A stretch of 64,000 bases of DNA. Origin: Phallus indusiatus (taxonomy: Eukaryota; Basidiomycota; Agaricomycetes; Phallales; Phallaceae). This document shows positions 37,551 to 48,068 of this stretch, piece after piece. Within the stretch, counting starts at the first letter, position 1. Each line of letters opens with the position of its first letter. Below the pieces are notes generated by a model that saw only the letters and a program-made list of their open reading frames with translations, searched no databases and was not told where the DNA came from. The position numbers and the translations under genes were made by a program. Where the stretch lies: assembly GCA_027605045.1 (NCBI GenBank), contig JAQFWX010000021.1, positions 62,001 to 126,000 of the forward strand. Reading direction: 5' to 3'.

Positions 37551-38154
37551 ATGCCTCATGCTACAAGTGTTAGGTCGGTGCATTTAGACGCGGCTGGGGG
37601 TGGCCAGGGGATGTATGACCAAAGTCTATTAGCAACGACACCCGAAGTGTCAAGAGCTGCAAAACAGGCGTGTTCTTGTTATTTGCCTCGGATGACTCCT
37701 GAAAGACTAATGGATGTTCTGACTTTAACAGGAATCATATAATGTCGATTTATTAGAAGAACGACCACCTACGACACATGTGCTAGAAAGCGCGAGCGGC
37801 CCCGGCGGCGCGATGGGGCTAAATGGTGGCATGAATAAAGAAATCAGTTATACGTCCCTCCCTACCCGTGCGTCCCGACCAGCAGCATTCAGAGAAGAAG
37901 GTTATCATCGCCCGATTAACCGTCCATGGTATCGTCGTCCTGTGGGCATTGTAATCATAGCTATTGTGTCGATAGTCATTGTGGGTGCCATCGTGGGCGG
38001 TGCTGTTGGTGGAACAGTGGGTCACCATAAAAATCACACGGAACAGCAGCAACAGACTGAAGGACCAACATCGATGCCTTCGGGTGGACAGCAGGGCATA
38101 GGGCCTTCATCGCAAAATACGACACAGCAAGTTACTGGACAGGCACCAAAGTAA
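37551..38154 (+). CDS. Small single-pass membrane protein
   Basis: Exon 1 (37551-37667) and exon 2 (37732-38154) join to 179 residues if the intron uses a GC donor (37668-37669) and the acceptor at 37730-37731; no GT donor keeps the frame. A branch-point-like gactaat lies inside. The N-terminal half is polar. A single long hydrophobic helix, IVIIAIVSIVIVGAIVGGAV, follows the basic WYRRPVG (near residue 120). A Gly-rich, then Gln/Thr/Ser-rich tail ends the protein. No recognised family; the layout suits a plasma-membrane or endomembrane protein with the polar N-terminus in the cytosol. If the GC intron is wrong, a shorter protein could start at ATG 37813. Confidence 0.6.
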
Positions 38155-38471
38155 ATAAATGGATATTTCGTGGCAGAAGACTTTTTTTTTTCATTCTTCC
38201 AATCCAATGCGGTTCATGTGCTTTTACGAGAATTCCTGATCCTCCCTTGACTCGACGACGCTCTTTATAACAAGATTTTGTTCTGTTGTGTGTGGAAACC
38301 TTGCTTTTTTTCTCAATCCCCCCAGACTGTTATTTTTAATTCTTTTTATCATGTCATTTTGAATATCTACAATTATCTTTATAAATAAAAGACTCGTGCA
38401 GCTCTATTTTTCTACTTTTGCTTTTGCATGATACTACTGCTTCAATACTGCTGAATTATAACGAATGATTA
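38155..38471. other. Convergent 3' flanks
   Basis: T-rich sequence (poly-T at about 38181-38190) between convergent gene ends, presumably holding both polyadenylation regions. Confidence 0.4.
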
Positions 38472-38851
38472 CTACCATATGTTGAAGAACACTTTCCACC
38501 ACGGTCTACCAATTCCTCGGGAGCTCTTTTCAACACCTTCCATGAGACGCTCATAGTAGTGAGGCATTGATGCGGGTTTTGTAAGAAAGGTCGATGGTGG
38601 CCACTAGATAGATAAAACCAGATATTGTGCTAAGAAAAAAACCGGTGCCAAAGGTTCCGTAGATTGCTGACCTTCTTTTGTGCGACGTTGTCTTTTAATG
38701 CCTGTACCGCAGCAACTGATTCATCTGTCAATTTGGGATGCTTTGCCAAGGATGTTAAGAACGTCTGAAATTGATATTTTGGGTGAAGTGGGTCATATGT
38801 CCATGATTTCGCGAGGCGAGCCAGTAGTGCAGATTGTGATTGAGGCTTCAT
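38472..38851 (-). CDS. Small conserved-looking basic protein, 103 aa
   Basis: Exon 1 starts at ATG 38851 (MKPQSQSALLARLAKSW) and ends after NVAQKK. A roughly 70-nt intron with GT donor and TAG acceptor follows. Exon 2 begins WPPSTFLTKPASMPHYYERL and ends GRPWWKVFFNIW at the stop 38474-38472. The protein is short, basic and aromatic-rich, with a hydrophobic tail end, as in small mitochondrial assembly or inner-membrane proteins, but I do not recognise the family. The clean splice joining two frames with dense Trp/Tyr/Phe content supports a real gene. Confidence 0.6.
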
Positions 38852-40504
38852 TTGGTGGAAGCAGGCGGGGTGTGAATCGGACTTTCTTCTCTGAACTCGT
38901 TTCTCCGAATTCAGATTTGAAGTTCCATTTCAAAAACTTGAAATGAGTGCCTTTCCATCTCTTGCTATTTTCTTGCTGGCTAGCTTTCATTGGACGTTTG
39001 TTTTTCCACGTGAAAGGGCAGCATCAATGAATTATTCATTTGTGGGAAGAACCGCCTTATTGTGTTCCTTGCTGCATGCTGAGCTGTCAAATTTCAATCA
39101 AAGAATCTAGATCTCAACTTTGTTCTTCCTGGCTAACGTTCTTCATAATAGATCTATCAGTCATTTTAGGTCAGCGCTGAAGTTGTGTTTTTCAAAGCTT
39201 TTTGGCAAACTCCGAGTCATCAATTTCTGCAGGTCATACTAGGCTTACTAGTGTTCGCGGTGCTGGGCTCGGCTTATACGGGCACCATATTGTTTGGAAT
39301 GACTTAAACGTTTAAGCAACGACGGGCAACAGCGGGTAACCCGATTAGGTGTGGATCTCAGAGGTTCGAATAAGTCCAGATAAGTCCTTGCGCTCGTCAG
39401 GCCGCCGATCCCAGGGACGATGAGGCTTTTAAATTACTACCTCACTCTTGTACCAGTCCATTCCAGTTCAACGCATGCTTTTTCTCGCTCGTTAAACTAA
39501 ATCAGCATTCCGACAATCCACCCATTTCTGATCTAGCTCTCATTAGGCATAATACACAAAGTGCAAAATGTTTTGGAGGTATGTATGTAGATGACTGCCT
39601 TCTCCACCTACCCCACGGCTTAGTAGTGAAAGCAGACGGAATCCGTTTTAATGTTTTTCCATCCCCGTCTCGACCTTTATGCATTATGGCTTTTTCCGAT
39701 CCGATTATCTCGCGTGAAACGACGGACCTGGACACCCCTCGGCTTCCGTTCAAAATGGAATACCGACACGGGGGTAAATTCACTGTTTGAGATCCGACAG
39801 GAAAAAATGGATTGAACCTTAGGGCTACGAGAATAGCCTTTTCATGAGTAACAGTATTTCCGGCTAATATTGCCAAAGGAATAGATTTCGTTATTTTGGC
39901 TTGACAAAACACTGTGTCCGACTTCGGTTTGCCAGATTGCCATAATTGACAAATGTACTTTGGAAAATCTATCAGCATCCGCCTGTAGTTGTATTTGTCT
40001 TCTGCAGCGGGACTATGAACACCGAACTTCCCCGTACAGGGACATGAATTGAGTCTTGAGGAGAAAAAAGACGGTTATCTTTTGTTCAAACAAACTCCGG
40101 GAGACTGTAGCTTCATATCAATTGGTTTTTGTGATACTCGGAATGTCACTAGTCAACGCTTTAACCTTTCCCATTGGTAATGTGTCTTATGGGAATATAT
40201 ACGGGTATATATACGGAGATGCAACCGGGCGAATTGGTTCATTGCGAAGAACAGGACAAAGGCAGAATGCAAAAAAATAAAATCTTTACCTGATGATTGC
40301 GGCAGCGTGTCCAGCCGCGACGTCAACTTGAAAGCCTCCGAGTCACGATGTTGACTAAGCCAGAATGACGTAGAGTTGCAGCTTGCCTCCGACCATGAAT
40401 GTGGAATCGTATATCATTTATCTCCCAGTAAAATCCTCCAACTCAGAATCTCTGCTAAGTATTCCCGTATTTGATGTACAGAAATACTTCACCAAACCAC
40501 TAAA
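38852..40504. other. 1.65 kb without a confident gene
   Basis: Two overlapping open frames compete at 39500-39980: a forward frame open from about 39455 to 39789, ending CRLPF-like/YRHGGKFTV (containing MYVDDCLLHLPHGLVVKADG), and a 158-codon reverse frame (39978-39502). Neither resembles a known family, and I cannot choose between them. A TATA-like ttttaaatta at about 39427 precedes the forward frame, which slightly favours it. The rest holds nothing recognisable. Confidence 0.3.
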
Positions 40505-40891
40505 ATGGATTCATTACGTGGCCAGGGCAGTACTGGGCGTACAAGGTATTCTGTCGTTGTTCAAGGACAAGATATTGATATTGAAGACAACGATTCTTCT
40601 TTCGCAAACTTCTGTTTATTCCCAATGAACCTACCTGAATCATTGCTCGTGATGGCTTGGACCATCTCAAGTCTTCTCAGTTCACAACAGATAGCCGTAC
40701 TGATTTCAGAGGTGGGTCGGAGTTCAGAGAAGGGATGGTCAGCATTGTGATAGGCGGGCTTCATGAGGCTCTCTGTGATGCTGTACATCCCATTCCTCAT
40801 TCAAAAGGTGATGAGGTAAGTACATTAATTCTCTGATAACAATATTGTTGTAATTTTTCCAAGTACATCCAAGCTCTTTGTTGTTGGAGGG
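40505..40891 (+). pseudogene. Left remnant of a possible host gene broken by the retrotransposon
   Basis: An open frame from ATG 40505 (MDSLRGQGSTGRTRYSVVVQ), then a second frame with EGMVSIVIGGLHEALCD and VHPIPHSKGDE. A 48-nt GT-AG intron (40816-40863) leads into YIQALCCWR, cut by the element with target duplication gaggg at 40887-40891. Across the insertion the frame continues VSGEEAVLEHINDV at 51641. No family recognised. The joins upstream of 40700 are unclear, so the gene model is tentative. Confidence 0.35.
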
Positions 40892-41287
40892 TGTCAGGGT
40901 ACGCTACCGCCGTCTCTCATTTTCTTATTTATTATCATCGGCATCGTTTCTTTTCTATCTTATTTATCCTTTCCATATTTTACTTTCACTCTCCGTTTCC
41001 TTGTTCTGTCTCTATTTCACTTTCTCTACTCGCACGCGTCGCGTGCTCGTACCCGGCGTGATGTCCGTGACATCACGTCGCTTAGGTTCGGCTTGGGCGC
41101 CTGGCACTTAGTTGTGTCAGGGCCGCACGCCGCGTCGTCGTTTTATGTATATAGTAGCTGTACCTAGAGTGAGGGTCCCTAAGCTTGTTCTCTTAGGATC
41201 CCCTCCCTCTAGGTGAGTAGTTAGTTTCCCTTCCAATATATTCTCTTAGGATCCCCTCCCTCTAGTGTGAGCTGAGTAGCCCTAACA
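40892..41287 (+). repeat. 5' LTR of element F
   Basis: Begins TGTCAGGG and ends CCCTAACA (imperfect TG..CA inverted ends). A TATA-like tatatag at about 41148-41154 lies about 30 bp before aagcttgttct (41181-41191), the likely RNA start. The same GGATCC-containing block is present twice within the last 90 bp. Confidence 0.9.
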
Positions 41288-41289
41288 GT

Positions 41290-41300
41290 AGAACAAGCTT
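41290..41300 (+). promoter_or_regulatory. Self-priming primer-binding site of element F
   Basis: The 11 bases agaacaagctt just after the 5' LTR are the exact reverse complement of aagcttgttct at 41181-41191, about 30 bp downstream of the LTR TATA box. This is the arrangement of Tf1/sushi retrotransposons, where the 5' end of the transcript folds back to prime reverse transcription, instead of a tRNA. Confidence 0.75.
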
Positions 41301-41451
41301 CTACTCGCAGACTGGCCGTTTTTATCGACACTCGCTATCGAAAAATCGCGCTCGACACCGACTATTGCAGTGTCGTATTTTTCCCTCGAGTCCCGTCTAT
41401 AACCGACCCCTCTGCTCCATCTTAAAAACCCCATTTTCCTTTCTCTCTCTC

Positions 41452-41519
41452 ATGGACTCTTCTCCTCCACCCTCTGCACCCCCACTCGTCACCCTCAACG
41501 ATGTGGCGACTATTATTAT
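41452..41519 (+). pseudogene. gag start fragment of element F
   Basis: Encodes MDSSPPPSAPPLVTLNDVAT, the same start as the gag of element E, then stops at the junction with element E's LTR at 41520. Confidence 0.85.
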
Positions 41520-42597
41520 TGTTAGGGCTACTCAGCTCACACTAGAGGGAGGGGATCCTAAGTAATATATTGGAAGATAACTATACTACTCACCTAGAGG
41601 GAGGGGATCCTAAGAGAACAAGCTTAGGGACCCTCACTCTAGGTACAGCTACTATATACATAAAACGACGACGCGGCGTGCGGCCCTGACACAGCTAAGT
41701 GCCAGGCGCCCAAGCCGAGCCTAAGCGACGTGATGTCACGGGCATCACGCCGTGTACGAGTGCGCAACGCGCACGAGTAGAGAAGGTGAAATGTGGACGG
41801 AGAGAATAAACGGACGGTAGAGGTAATGTGTCAGGCGCCGTGTTCTGAACCTATCCCGGCAAAGTCCGGTCTAGTACGAAACACGTGTGTGCGGATAGAG
41901 AGGGTACGGAGAGTACGGGTGTGAGGGACTTGGCTTCAGCTTGTATGCTGCGCCCACTCGCCCAACTTCAGATATCCCTCGATTTCAGAGAACGAGAGAA
42001 GTACGTAGCTAGTACGCACAAGTCCGACGTTAAGTACGACGACGAACTTAGATCGCCCAAGAGGTCTGACGACGACTGGGACTTGAACTACGTGCAAGTC
42101 CGCAACTAAGTACGAGACAAGCACGCAGAGTACGGAGAAGAACAGAGACGGAGTAGATAAGAGAGAAGAATAGATTTTATATTCTGACTGAAGATACCCA
42201 GCTGTAAGGCTGGGGTTTAAATACACGAGTGCTGAGTAACTATACTAAAAGGAGAAATGGATACGAAAGGAATGGTGGTCTCTAAGACGGATGAAACGGG
42301 CTAAGTCCGGTTACCCGAACCCCTGGTTAGTCAGGAGGTCGAGCGGACGGACTCCATTTGGAAATGGACGGATCGGAAGGCTGTGCAGAAAGTACGGAGA
42401 GTACTGCTGGGTACGGGTTTCGTACTTGGGGGATGAGTACTGGGTCACGACGTATATCTTACGTAAAACCCCGGGAAATGTCACGGGGCACGCCGGGCGT
42501 GACATAATGCACGGGAAATATAAATAAGATAGGAATAGATATATACCGATGATAATAAATAAGGAAAAATGAGGGGACGCGGTAGCGTACCCTGACA
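41520..42597 (-). repeat. 3' LTR of element E, split by another LTR
   Basis: TGTTAGGG at 41520 to CCCTGACA at 42597. Without the 676-bp insertion and its 5-bp duplication it is about 397 bp, matching the other family copies. On its internal side lies the purine tract, read on the plus strand as tcacccccc at 42598-42606. Confidence 0.88.
41829..42504. repeat. Solo LTR, second family, inside LTR of E
   Basis: 676 bp, starting TGTCAGGC and ending GCGTGACA, with perfect target duplications taatg (41824-41828, 42505-42509). It shares the gggacttggcttcagctt block and the layout of the elements at 52017-53287. A TATA-like tttaaatac is at about 42215. Confidence 0.88.
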
Positions 42598-42608
42598 TCA
42601 CCCCCCCT

Positions 42609-43243
42609 TCAACGAGGCGGCGTCCCGACGCCTGTAGCTTCGACTAATGATGCTTGCAACTTGGAGAAATCGAACCGAGGGCGACGATGGAAAAGGAGAC
42701 CATTTATCGAGCGCGGCGCACTCGGGTGCTCACGGTGGAACTGCCTAATGAGATCTGGGGCTGCAATATTCGACTCGGGTTCCCATTGATCATGCTCGGG
42801 ACCATAGCCTTCCCAACGCACCTTATATTCGAGTCGTCTCCGGAATACACGACTGTCCAAAATCCGCTCCACGACGTAGTGCTCACCGTCATCTTTGATC
42901 TCTGGAGGTGGTGGAGCCTTGACGCGACGACCCGGGATTGTATCTTCAACCTTTGGACGCAACTTCCCGACGTGGAACACTGGATGAAGCCTTGACATCG
43001 ACAGTGGTAAACGCAGCTTATATGCGTGCGACCCGACCTTACTGACTATCGGAAAAGGCCCTAAGTACCGATGCGATAACTTGGCGGAGGGCCTGGTGGT
43101 ACGAATGTCGCTCGAATCGAGGTATACCTTGTCGCCAACCTTGTATTCAGGTGCCGGGATGTGTTTCCGATTGTAGTACTTGGCCATCTCGTCCTTCGAC
43201 TTGGCTATAGCGGCCTTGGCTTCCTCTATCGTCGACTCCATAC
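42609..43243 (-). CDS. Element E pol, integrase tail and chromodomain
   Basis: The last segment of E pol, after the LTR insertion at 43244. It starts within ESTIEEAKAAIAKSKDEMA, continues through the GKLRP-type linker (HPVFHVGKLRPKVEDTIPGR), and ends in a chromodomain (HYVVERILDSRVFRRRLEYK, VRWEGYGPEHDQWEP). A chromodomain directs integration towards modified chromatin in chromoviruses. The stop is at 42609, next to the purine tract. Confidence 0.9.
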
Positions 43244-44000
43244 TGTTAGGGCTACTCAGCTCACACTAGAGGGAGGGGATCCTAAGTAAATATATTGAGG
43301 GAGAAACTAACTACTCACCTAGAGGGAGGGGATCCTAAGAGAACAAGCTTAGGGACCCTCACTCTAGGTACAGCTACTATATACATAAAACGATGACGCG
43401 GCGTGCGGCCCTGACACAGCTAAGTGCCAGGCGCCCAAGCCGAGCCTAAGCGACGTGATGTCACGGGCATCACGCCGGGTATGAGCGCGCAACGCGCGCG
43501 AGTAAAGAATGTGAAATAGAGACGGAGGGAGCAAACGGAAGGTGGATTTAATGTACGGGAAATGTAAATGAAATGGAAATGAACATATACCGAGGATAAT
43601 AAATAAGGAAAAAGGAGGGGACGCGGTAGTGTACCCTGACACCTAAGAGATATATATTGGGAAAGTACTAACTACTCACCTAGAGGGAGGGGATCCTAAG
43701 AGAACAAGCTTAGGGACCCTCACTCTAGGTACAGCTACTATATACATAAAACGACGACGCGGCGTGCGGCCCTGACACAGCTAAGTGCCAGGCGCCCAAG
43801 CCGAACCTAAGCGACATGATGTCACGGGCATCACGCCGGGTACGAGCGCGCGACGCGCGCGAGTAGAGAAAGTGAAATAGAGACAGAACAAGGAAACGGA
43901 GAGTGAAAGTAAAATATGGAAATGATAAATAAAATAGAAAAGAAATGATGCCGATGATAATAAATAAGAAAATGAGAGACGGCAGTAGCGTACCCTGACA
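43244..44000 (-). repeat. Tandem LTR pair inserted in integrase of E
   Basis: One complete LTR (43244-43641) followed directly by a second copy lacking its first approximately 40 bp (43642-44000). One target duplication, catac (43239-43243 and 44001-44005), flanks the pair, and integrase reading continues exactly across it (KTRM / ESTIEEA). Probably the residue of recombination after a single integration. Confidence 0.85.
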
Positions 44001-44877
44001 CATACGCGTCTTGAACTCATTGACAGATTCGATCTTGGAGTCGGCAACCAGCGGTTCGAATCCCATACGAGGATGTCGTCCAGTGTCGAGCTCGAACGGT
44101 GTCGCGCGCGTTGCTGAGTGTACGTGGTTGTTATATGCGAATTCAGCCAAGGGCAGTATCTGGTCCCAGTCGTCCTGTCGCTCAGAGGTGAAAAGTCGAA
44201 GGTATTGTTCGACTTCTGCGTTGACACGCTCTGTCTGACCATCGGTTTGAGGATGATATGCCGTCGAGGGTGCAAGCCGTATGCCAAGGAGCCTAGAAAG
44301 CTCCTGTGTGAAGCGGGACGCAAACTGGGGGCCCCTGTCAGAGATCACCTTCATGGGGAGACCATGGAGCTTCCAGACGTGTTGAAGGTACAGACGGGCT
44401 AGACCCGTCGCGTCAAGTGTCGTAAATGTCGGCACGAAATGAACCCGTTTAGTGAGAGAGTCGACGACAGAGAGGATAGCGTCGAAACCGTTGGATTCTG
44501 GTAGCTCCACGATGAAGTCGACTGAGATGTGTTCCCAAGGTCGACTTGGCACTTCTGTGGGTCGGAGAAGGCCATAGGGAGCATGACGAGACGGTTTCGT
44601 ACGTAGACACATGTCGCAGGCCTCGACATAGCGTTGGACATACCTAGAGACACCTGGCCACCAGAAGGTGCGCGAAACGAGCTCGAGAGTCTTGAAACGA
44701 CCCGGGTGACCACCGAGTTTGGTGTCGTGGTGCCTGGAAAGGATTTTCCGACGCAGCTCGTCGACGTTTGGCACGTAAACCTTGCCGCGATAATAGAGGA
44801 GGTCTTGGTCTTCAAACCATTCCGACGAGTGAGCTGAACGACCACCCAGTGCACGAAGTGTTGCAACGGCTTTGGAA
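44001..44877 (-). CDS. Element E pol, integrase core
   Basis: Zinc-binding HHCC domain (SRHHDTKLGGHPGRF, CDMCLRTKPSRH) and the DDE catalytic core: SVDFIVELP (first Asp), VISDRGPQFASRF (second Asp), AYHPQTDGQTERVNAEVEQY (Glu). The frame is open up to the MITE at 44878 and down to the LTR insertion at 44000. Beyond that, the same frame runs into LTR sequence and should not be read as protein. Confidence 0.92.
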
Positions 44878-45218
44878 TAAGGGTCTCAACGGGTAATGGG
44901 TATTGCGGGTAATACCCTCGGATACCCATACCCCCACCCGTGGATATTGCTACCCGTGGGTACAGGTACCCGGCGCTTATTTACCCGTAAGGGTATGACT
45001 CTGAAAATGTGCAATTTTAAGGGTACCTGTTTGTATATACACAATAATTATATAGTAAACTAAGCCAAACCCGCGGGTAATACCCGTACCCGCACAGGTA
45101 CCCGCATAAGGGTACCCGGCGCTTAAAATATCCGTTCGGGTATGGTATGAGATCTGTGACTGTCAATACCCGCGGATAGGGTACCCATATCCGAGTGCCA
45201 TACCCGTTGAGATCCTTA
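44878..45218. mobile_element. hAT-like MITE in pol of element E
   Basis: 341 bp with terminal inverted repeats (TAAGGGTCTCAACGGGTA against TAAGGATCTCAACGGGTA) and a perfect 8-bp target duplication ctttggaa (44870-44877, 45219-45226). The interior is filled with short tacccg/cgggta units. The 8-bp duplication is the hallmark of hAT transposons; there is no coding capacity. It interrupts pol between RNase H and integrase. Confidence 0.88.
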
Positions 45219-46002
45219 CTTTGGAAACACTATCTTCGACCTTGCCTTCCCGATTGGCCTTGCGAATCTGGCGTAGCAGGTCCTCCTCCTCCCCTTTAAG
45301 ACGGAATGTTTGCAGAGCATTGATTGCAAACATTTCGGGTCGGATTAAGGTGACGCCACGATTGTCGTCCTTTCCCGAGCCATGGTCTGGGCGACGGGAC
45401 AGGCCATCAGGTTTACCCATTGATTTACCCGGTATATGCTGCAGAGTAAAGTCGAATCGCGAGAGATATACTGACCATCTGGCTTGACGACGATTGAGGT
45501 TACGCGCAGACATGAAATACTCGAGATTCTTGTGATCAGTCCGTATGTCGATAGGGTGAGATGCGCCTTCGAGAAAGTGTCGCCATTCCTCCAAAGATCG
45601 TATGATAGCGAGCATCTCCTTGTCGTGAATCTCATAGTTGCGTTCGACAGGGCTGAGGGCCTTCGAGAAGAACGCAACAGGGTGCCATTTACCATCCTTG
45701 TTCGACAACTGTGAGAGAACCGCGCCTGTTGCAAAGTCGGAGCTGTCTGCTTCAACCCGGTAGGGATTAGCGGGGTTGGGAATGAGAAGAATGGGGGCAG
45801 AGGTGATCGACGACTTCAGAGTATCAAAAGCATGCTGACAAGTGTCGGACCAGACGAAGGGCGTATCTTTCTTGGTTAACCCGAACATGGGATTGGCAAT
45901 ACGCGCGAAATCCTTGATAAACCGACGGTAGAAGTTGGCGAAGCCCAAGAAGGACTGAACCTCAGTGACGTTCTTCGGGATGGGCCAGTCTCTGACACCC
46001 GA
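45219..46002 (-). CDS. Element E pol, RT thumb and RNase H
   Basis: Resumes after the solo LTR with FLGFANFYRRFIKDFARIAN (connection of the RT) and then RNase H: EADSSDFATGAVLSQLSN, YEIHDKEMLAIIRSLEEWRH, IRTDHKNLEYFMS. It stays open to the MITE junction. The conserved acidic residues of RNase H are present. Confidence 0.92.
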
Positions 46003-46401
46003 TGTTAGGGCTACTCAGCTCAGGCTAGAGGGAGGGGATCCTAAGATAATATATTGCGGAAGACACTAACTACTCACCTAGAGGGAGGGGATCCTAAGAG
46101 AACAAGCTTAGGGACCCTCACTCTAGGGACAGCGACTATATACATGAAAAACGATAGCGCGGCGTGCGGCCCTGACACAGCTAAGTGCTAGGCGCCCGAA
46201 CCGAACCTAAGCGACGTGATGTCACGGGCATCACGCCGAGTACGAGCGCGCGACGCGCGCGAGTAAAGAAAGTGAAATAGAGGCAGAACGAGGAAACGGA
46301 AAATGGAAGTAATGGACGGGAAATGTAAATGAAATAGAAATAAACATATACCGATGATAATAAATAAGGAAAGTAAGGGGACGCGGTAGCGTACCCTGAC
46401 A
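46003..46401 (-). repeat. Solo LTR inside pol of element E
   Basis: 399 bp, TGTTAGGG to CCCTGACA on the plus strand, with perfect target duplication cccga (45998-46002, 46402-46406). Pol reading continues across it (DPAKVSG / VRDWPIP). It is of the same LTR family as the host element. Confidence 0.92.
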
Positions 46402-48068
46402 CCCGAGACTTTCGCGGGATCCATCTCGACTGTGTTCTCGGAAATGACAACACCCAAGTACTCGATCTTAGTCCGGCAGAACTCGCACTTCTCTGCCTTG
46501 AGATACAGCTTGTGCTCGCGGAGACGTTTGAGAACGCGTCGTGTTACCTGGTCATGTTGTTCCCGATCCCGAGTATAGATGAGAATGTCGTCGATGTAGA
46601 CGGCAACGACACCTTCCGAGATCATGTCCTCGAAGATCTTGTTCATCATTGTCTGGAAGGTCGCAGGGCTATTTGTGAGACCAAAGAACATTACCAGAGG
46701 TTCGAAAAGGCCGCGGTTGGTGCGGAAAGCAGCCTTCCACTCGTCTCCTTCCTTTATCCGCACATTGTTGTAACCCCAGCGCACGTCCAGCTTGGTAAAG
46801 TACCGGGCACCTTGCAATTTGTTGATGAGCTCTGAGATCAGGGGCAGCGGGTAACGGTTCTTAATCGTCATAGCATTCAATGCCCGATAGTCCTGGATGA
46901 GATGAAGAGAACCATCTTTCTTCTTAATGAAGAATACCGGGGACGCCATGGGCGACTTGGAGGGTCGGATTCGTCCAGACGCAAGGTTTTCTTCTAGAAA
47001 CGCGTCTAACTCGGCCTGCTCGTTGGGTGACAACGGGTAGATCTTGCACGACTTGGGCTCAGAACCTGGCACAAGCTCTATCGGGTGATCCCACTTCTTC
47101 GATTGCGGCAACGAGTCGAACGACTCCTTCGAGAAAATGTCGGCAAAGTCGTGGAACCTCTCTGGCACGATATCCCGAAAACCCTTGGGAGCTGGTGCGT
47201 CTGCGTTGTTGGCGTGGGCCTGCGCCAGTCGCTGGGAGATGGTCTCGGTGGCATATATGCGGTGAGTGTCGGGCTCGTCGGGTAGCATTGATATCGCGAA
47301 CAGTCGATCACCCTCTTCAATCTCAGACTCGACGTCGACCAGGTCTGGTATGTCAGGATCATCGGCCTCAGTGTCGTCGAGCTCTGGCAGAGGTGCGCGT
47401 CGGATCTGTTGGAACGCGCGCTTAGAGAGCTTACCCGCTGGCCAGCGTGGGGCACAAGACCGACAGCTGGGGCTGCAGCGCATGAACTCTACTTGACCAG
47501 TTGTGTAGTCTATAACGGGATTGTGAGCCTTGAACCACGGCAGTCCAAACAGGACGGGATACTTGAGTGAGGTAACGGCGAACAAGGTGCGTTCAGAGTG
47601 ATCCCGAAAGCGAACAACGAGGTCGACAATGTGGGTGATAGAGCCAGCGTGATTGGGCGTACCGTCGACGTTAAACACGGGAATGGGTTTAGCAAGGCGT
47701 ACGGAGGGAAGCCGATGTTTCTCGACAAAGTCACGATCGAGGAACATACCGCTAGCCCCGGTGTCCAGCATGGCCTTGCTGTGCAGCAGGGCTCCGGTGT
47801 CAACACTCTGTAGCTCTACTGGAATCTCTAGCTTCTGCGTGCCTGCGGTAGCTGCGAGTCGGTATTCCTTTGGCAATGCACGACGTTGAGAAGGCGACAG
47901 CATACATGGGGTAGAAACAGAACGTGTGGCAGGTGGAGGCGATTCTTTGGGTTTGTCAGGGGATGCAGCAGGGGTAGTTAGATTCGAATCAGAAGTGTCA
48001 TTTTGTTCGCGATCTATGTACAAAATGTCGAATCTATTAGATGTCGGCAACGAGGGTGCATCTGTCAC
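46402..48068 (-). CDS. Element E pol, protease and reverse transcriptase
   Basis: Aspartic protease with AMLDTGASGMFLDRDFV, then reverse transcriptase: YRALNAMTIKNRYPLPLI, FTKLDVRWGYNNVRIKEGDE and the active-site VAVYIDDILIY. It overlaps the end of gag in another frame: the gag stop TGA at 48067-48065 lies inside a pol frame that is open on both sides. Expression therefore probably needs a frameshift or re-initiation. Note LDVRWGYNN where LDLRWGYNN is usual, a conservative change. Confidence 0.92.

Noticed and set aside
39340..39385. tRNA-like gaggttcgaataagtcc
   Set aside because: It resembles a T-arm, but no acceptor stem, D-arm or anticodon arm can be formed around it.
41411..41565. Forward frame extending gag of element F beyond 41519
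   Set aside because: From 41520 it is the reverse-oriented LTR of element E, so the extra residues are not gag.
43725..44238. Continuation of the integrase frame into hydrophobic sequence (LIFLFIIIGIISFLFYL...)
   Set aside because: This is LTR sequence read through by chance. The same frame occurs in every LTR copy because the copies are identical by descent.
47027..47496. Plus-strand open frames over pol of element E
   Set aside because: Arg/Ser-rich antisense shadows of the GC-rich protease/RT region with no domain.
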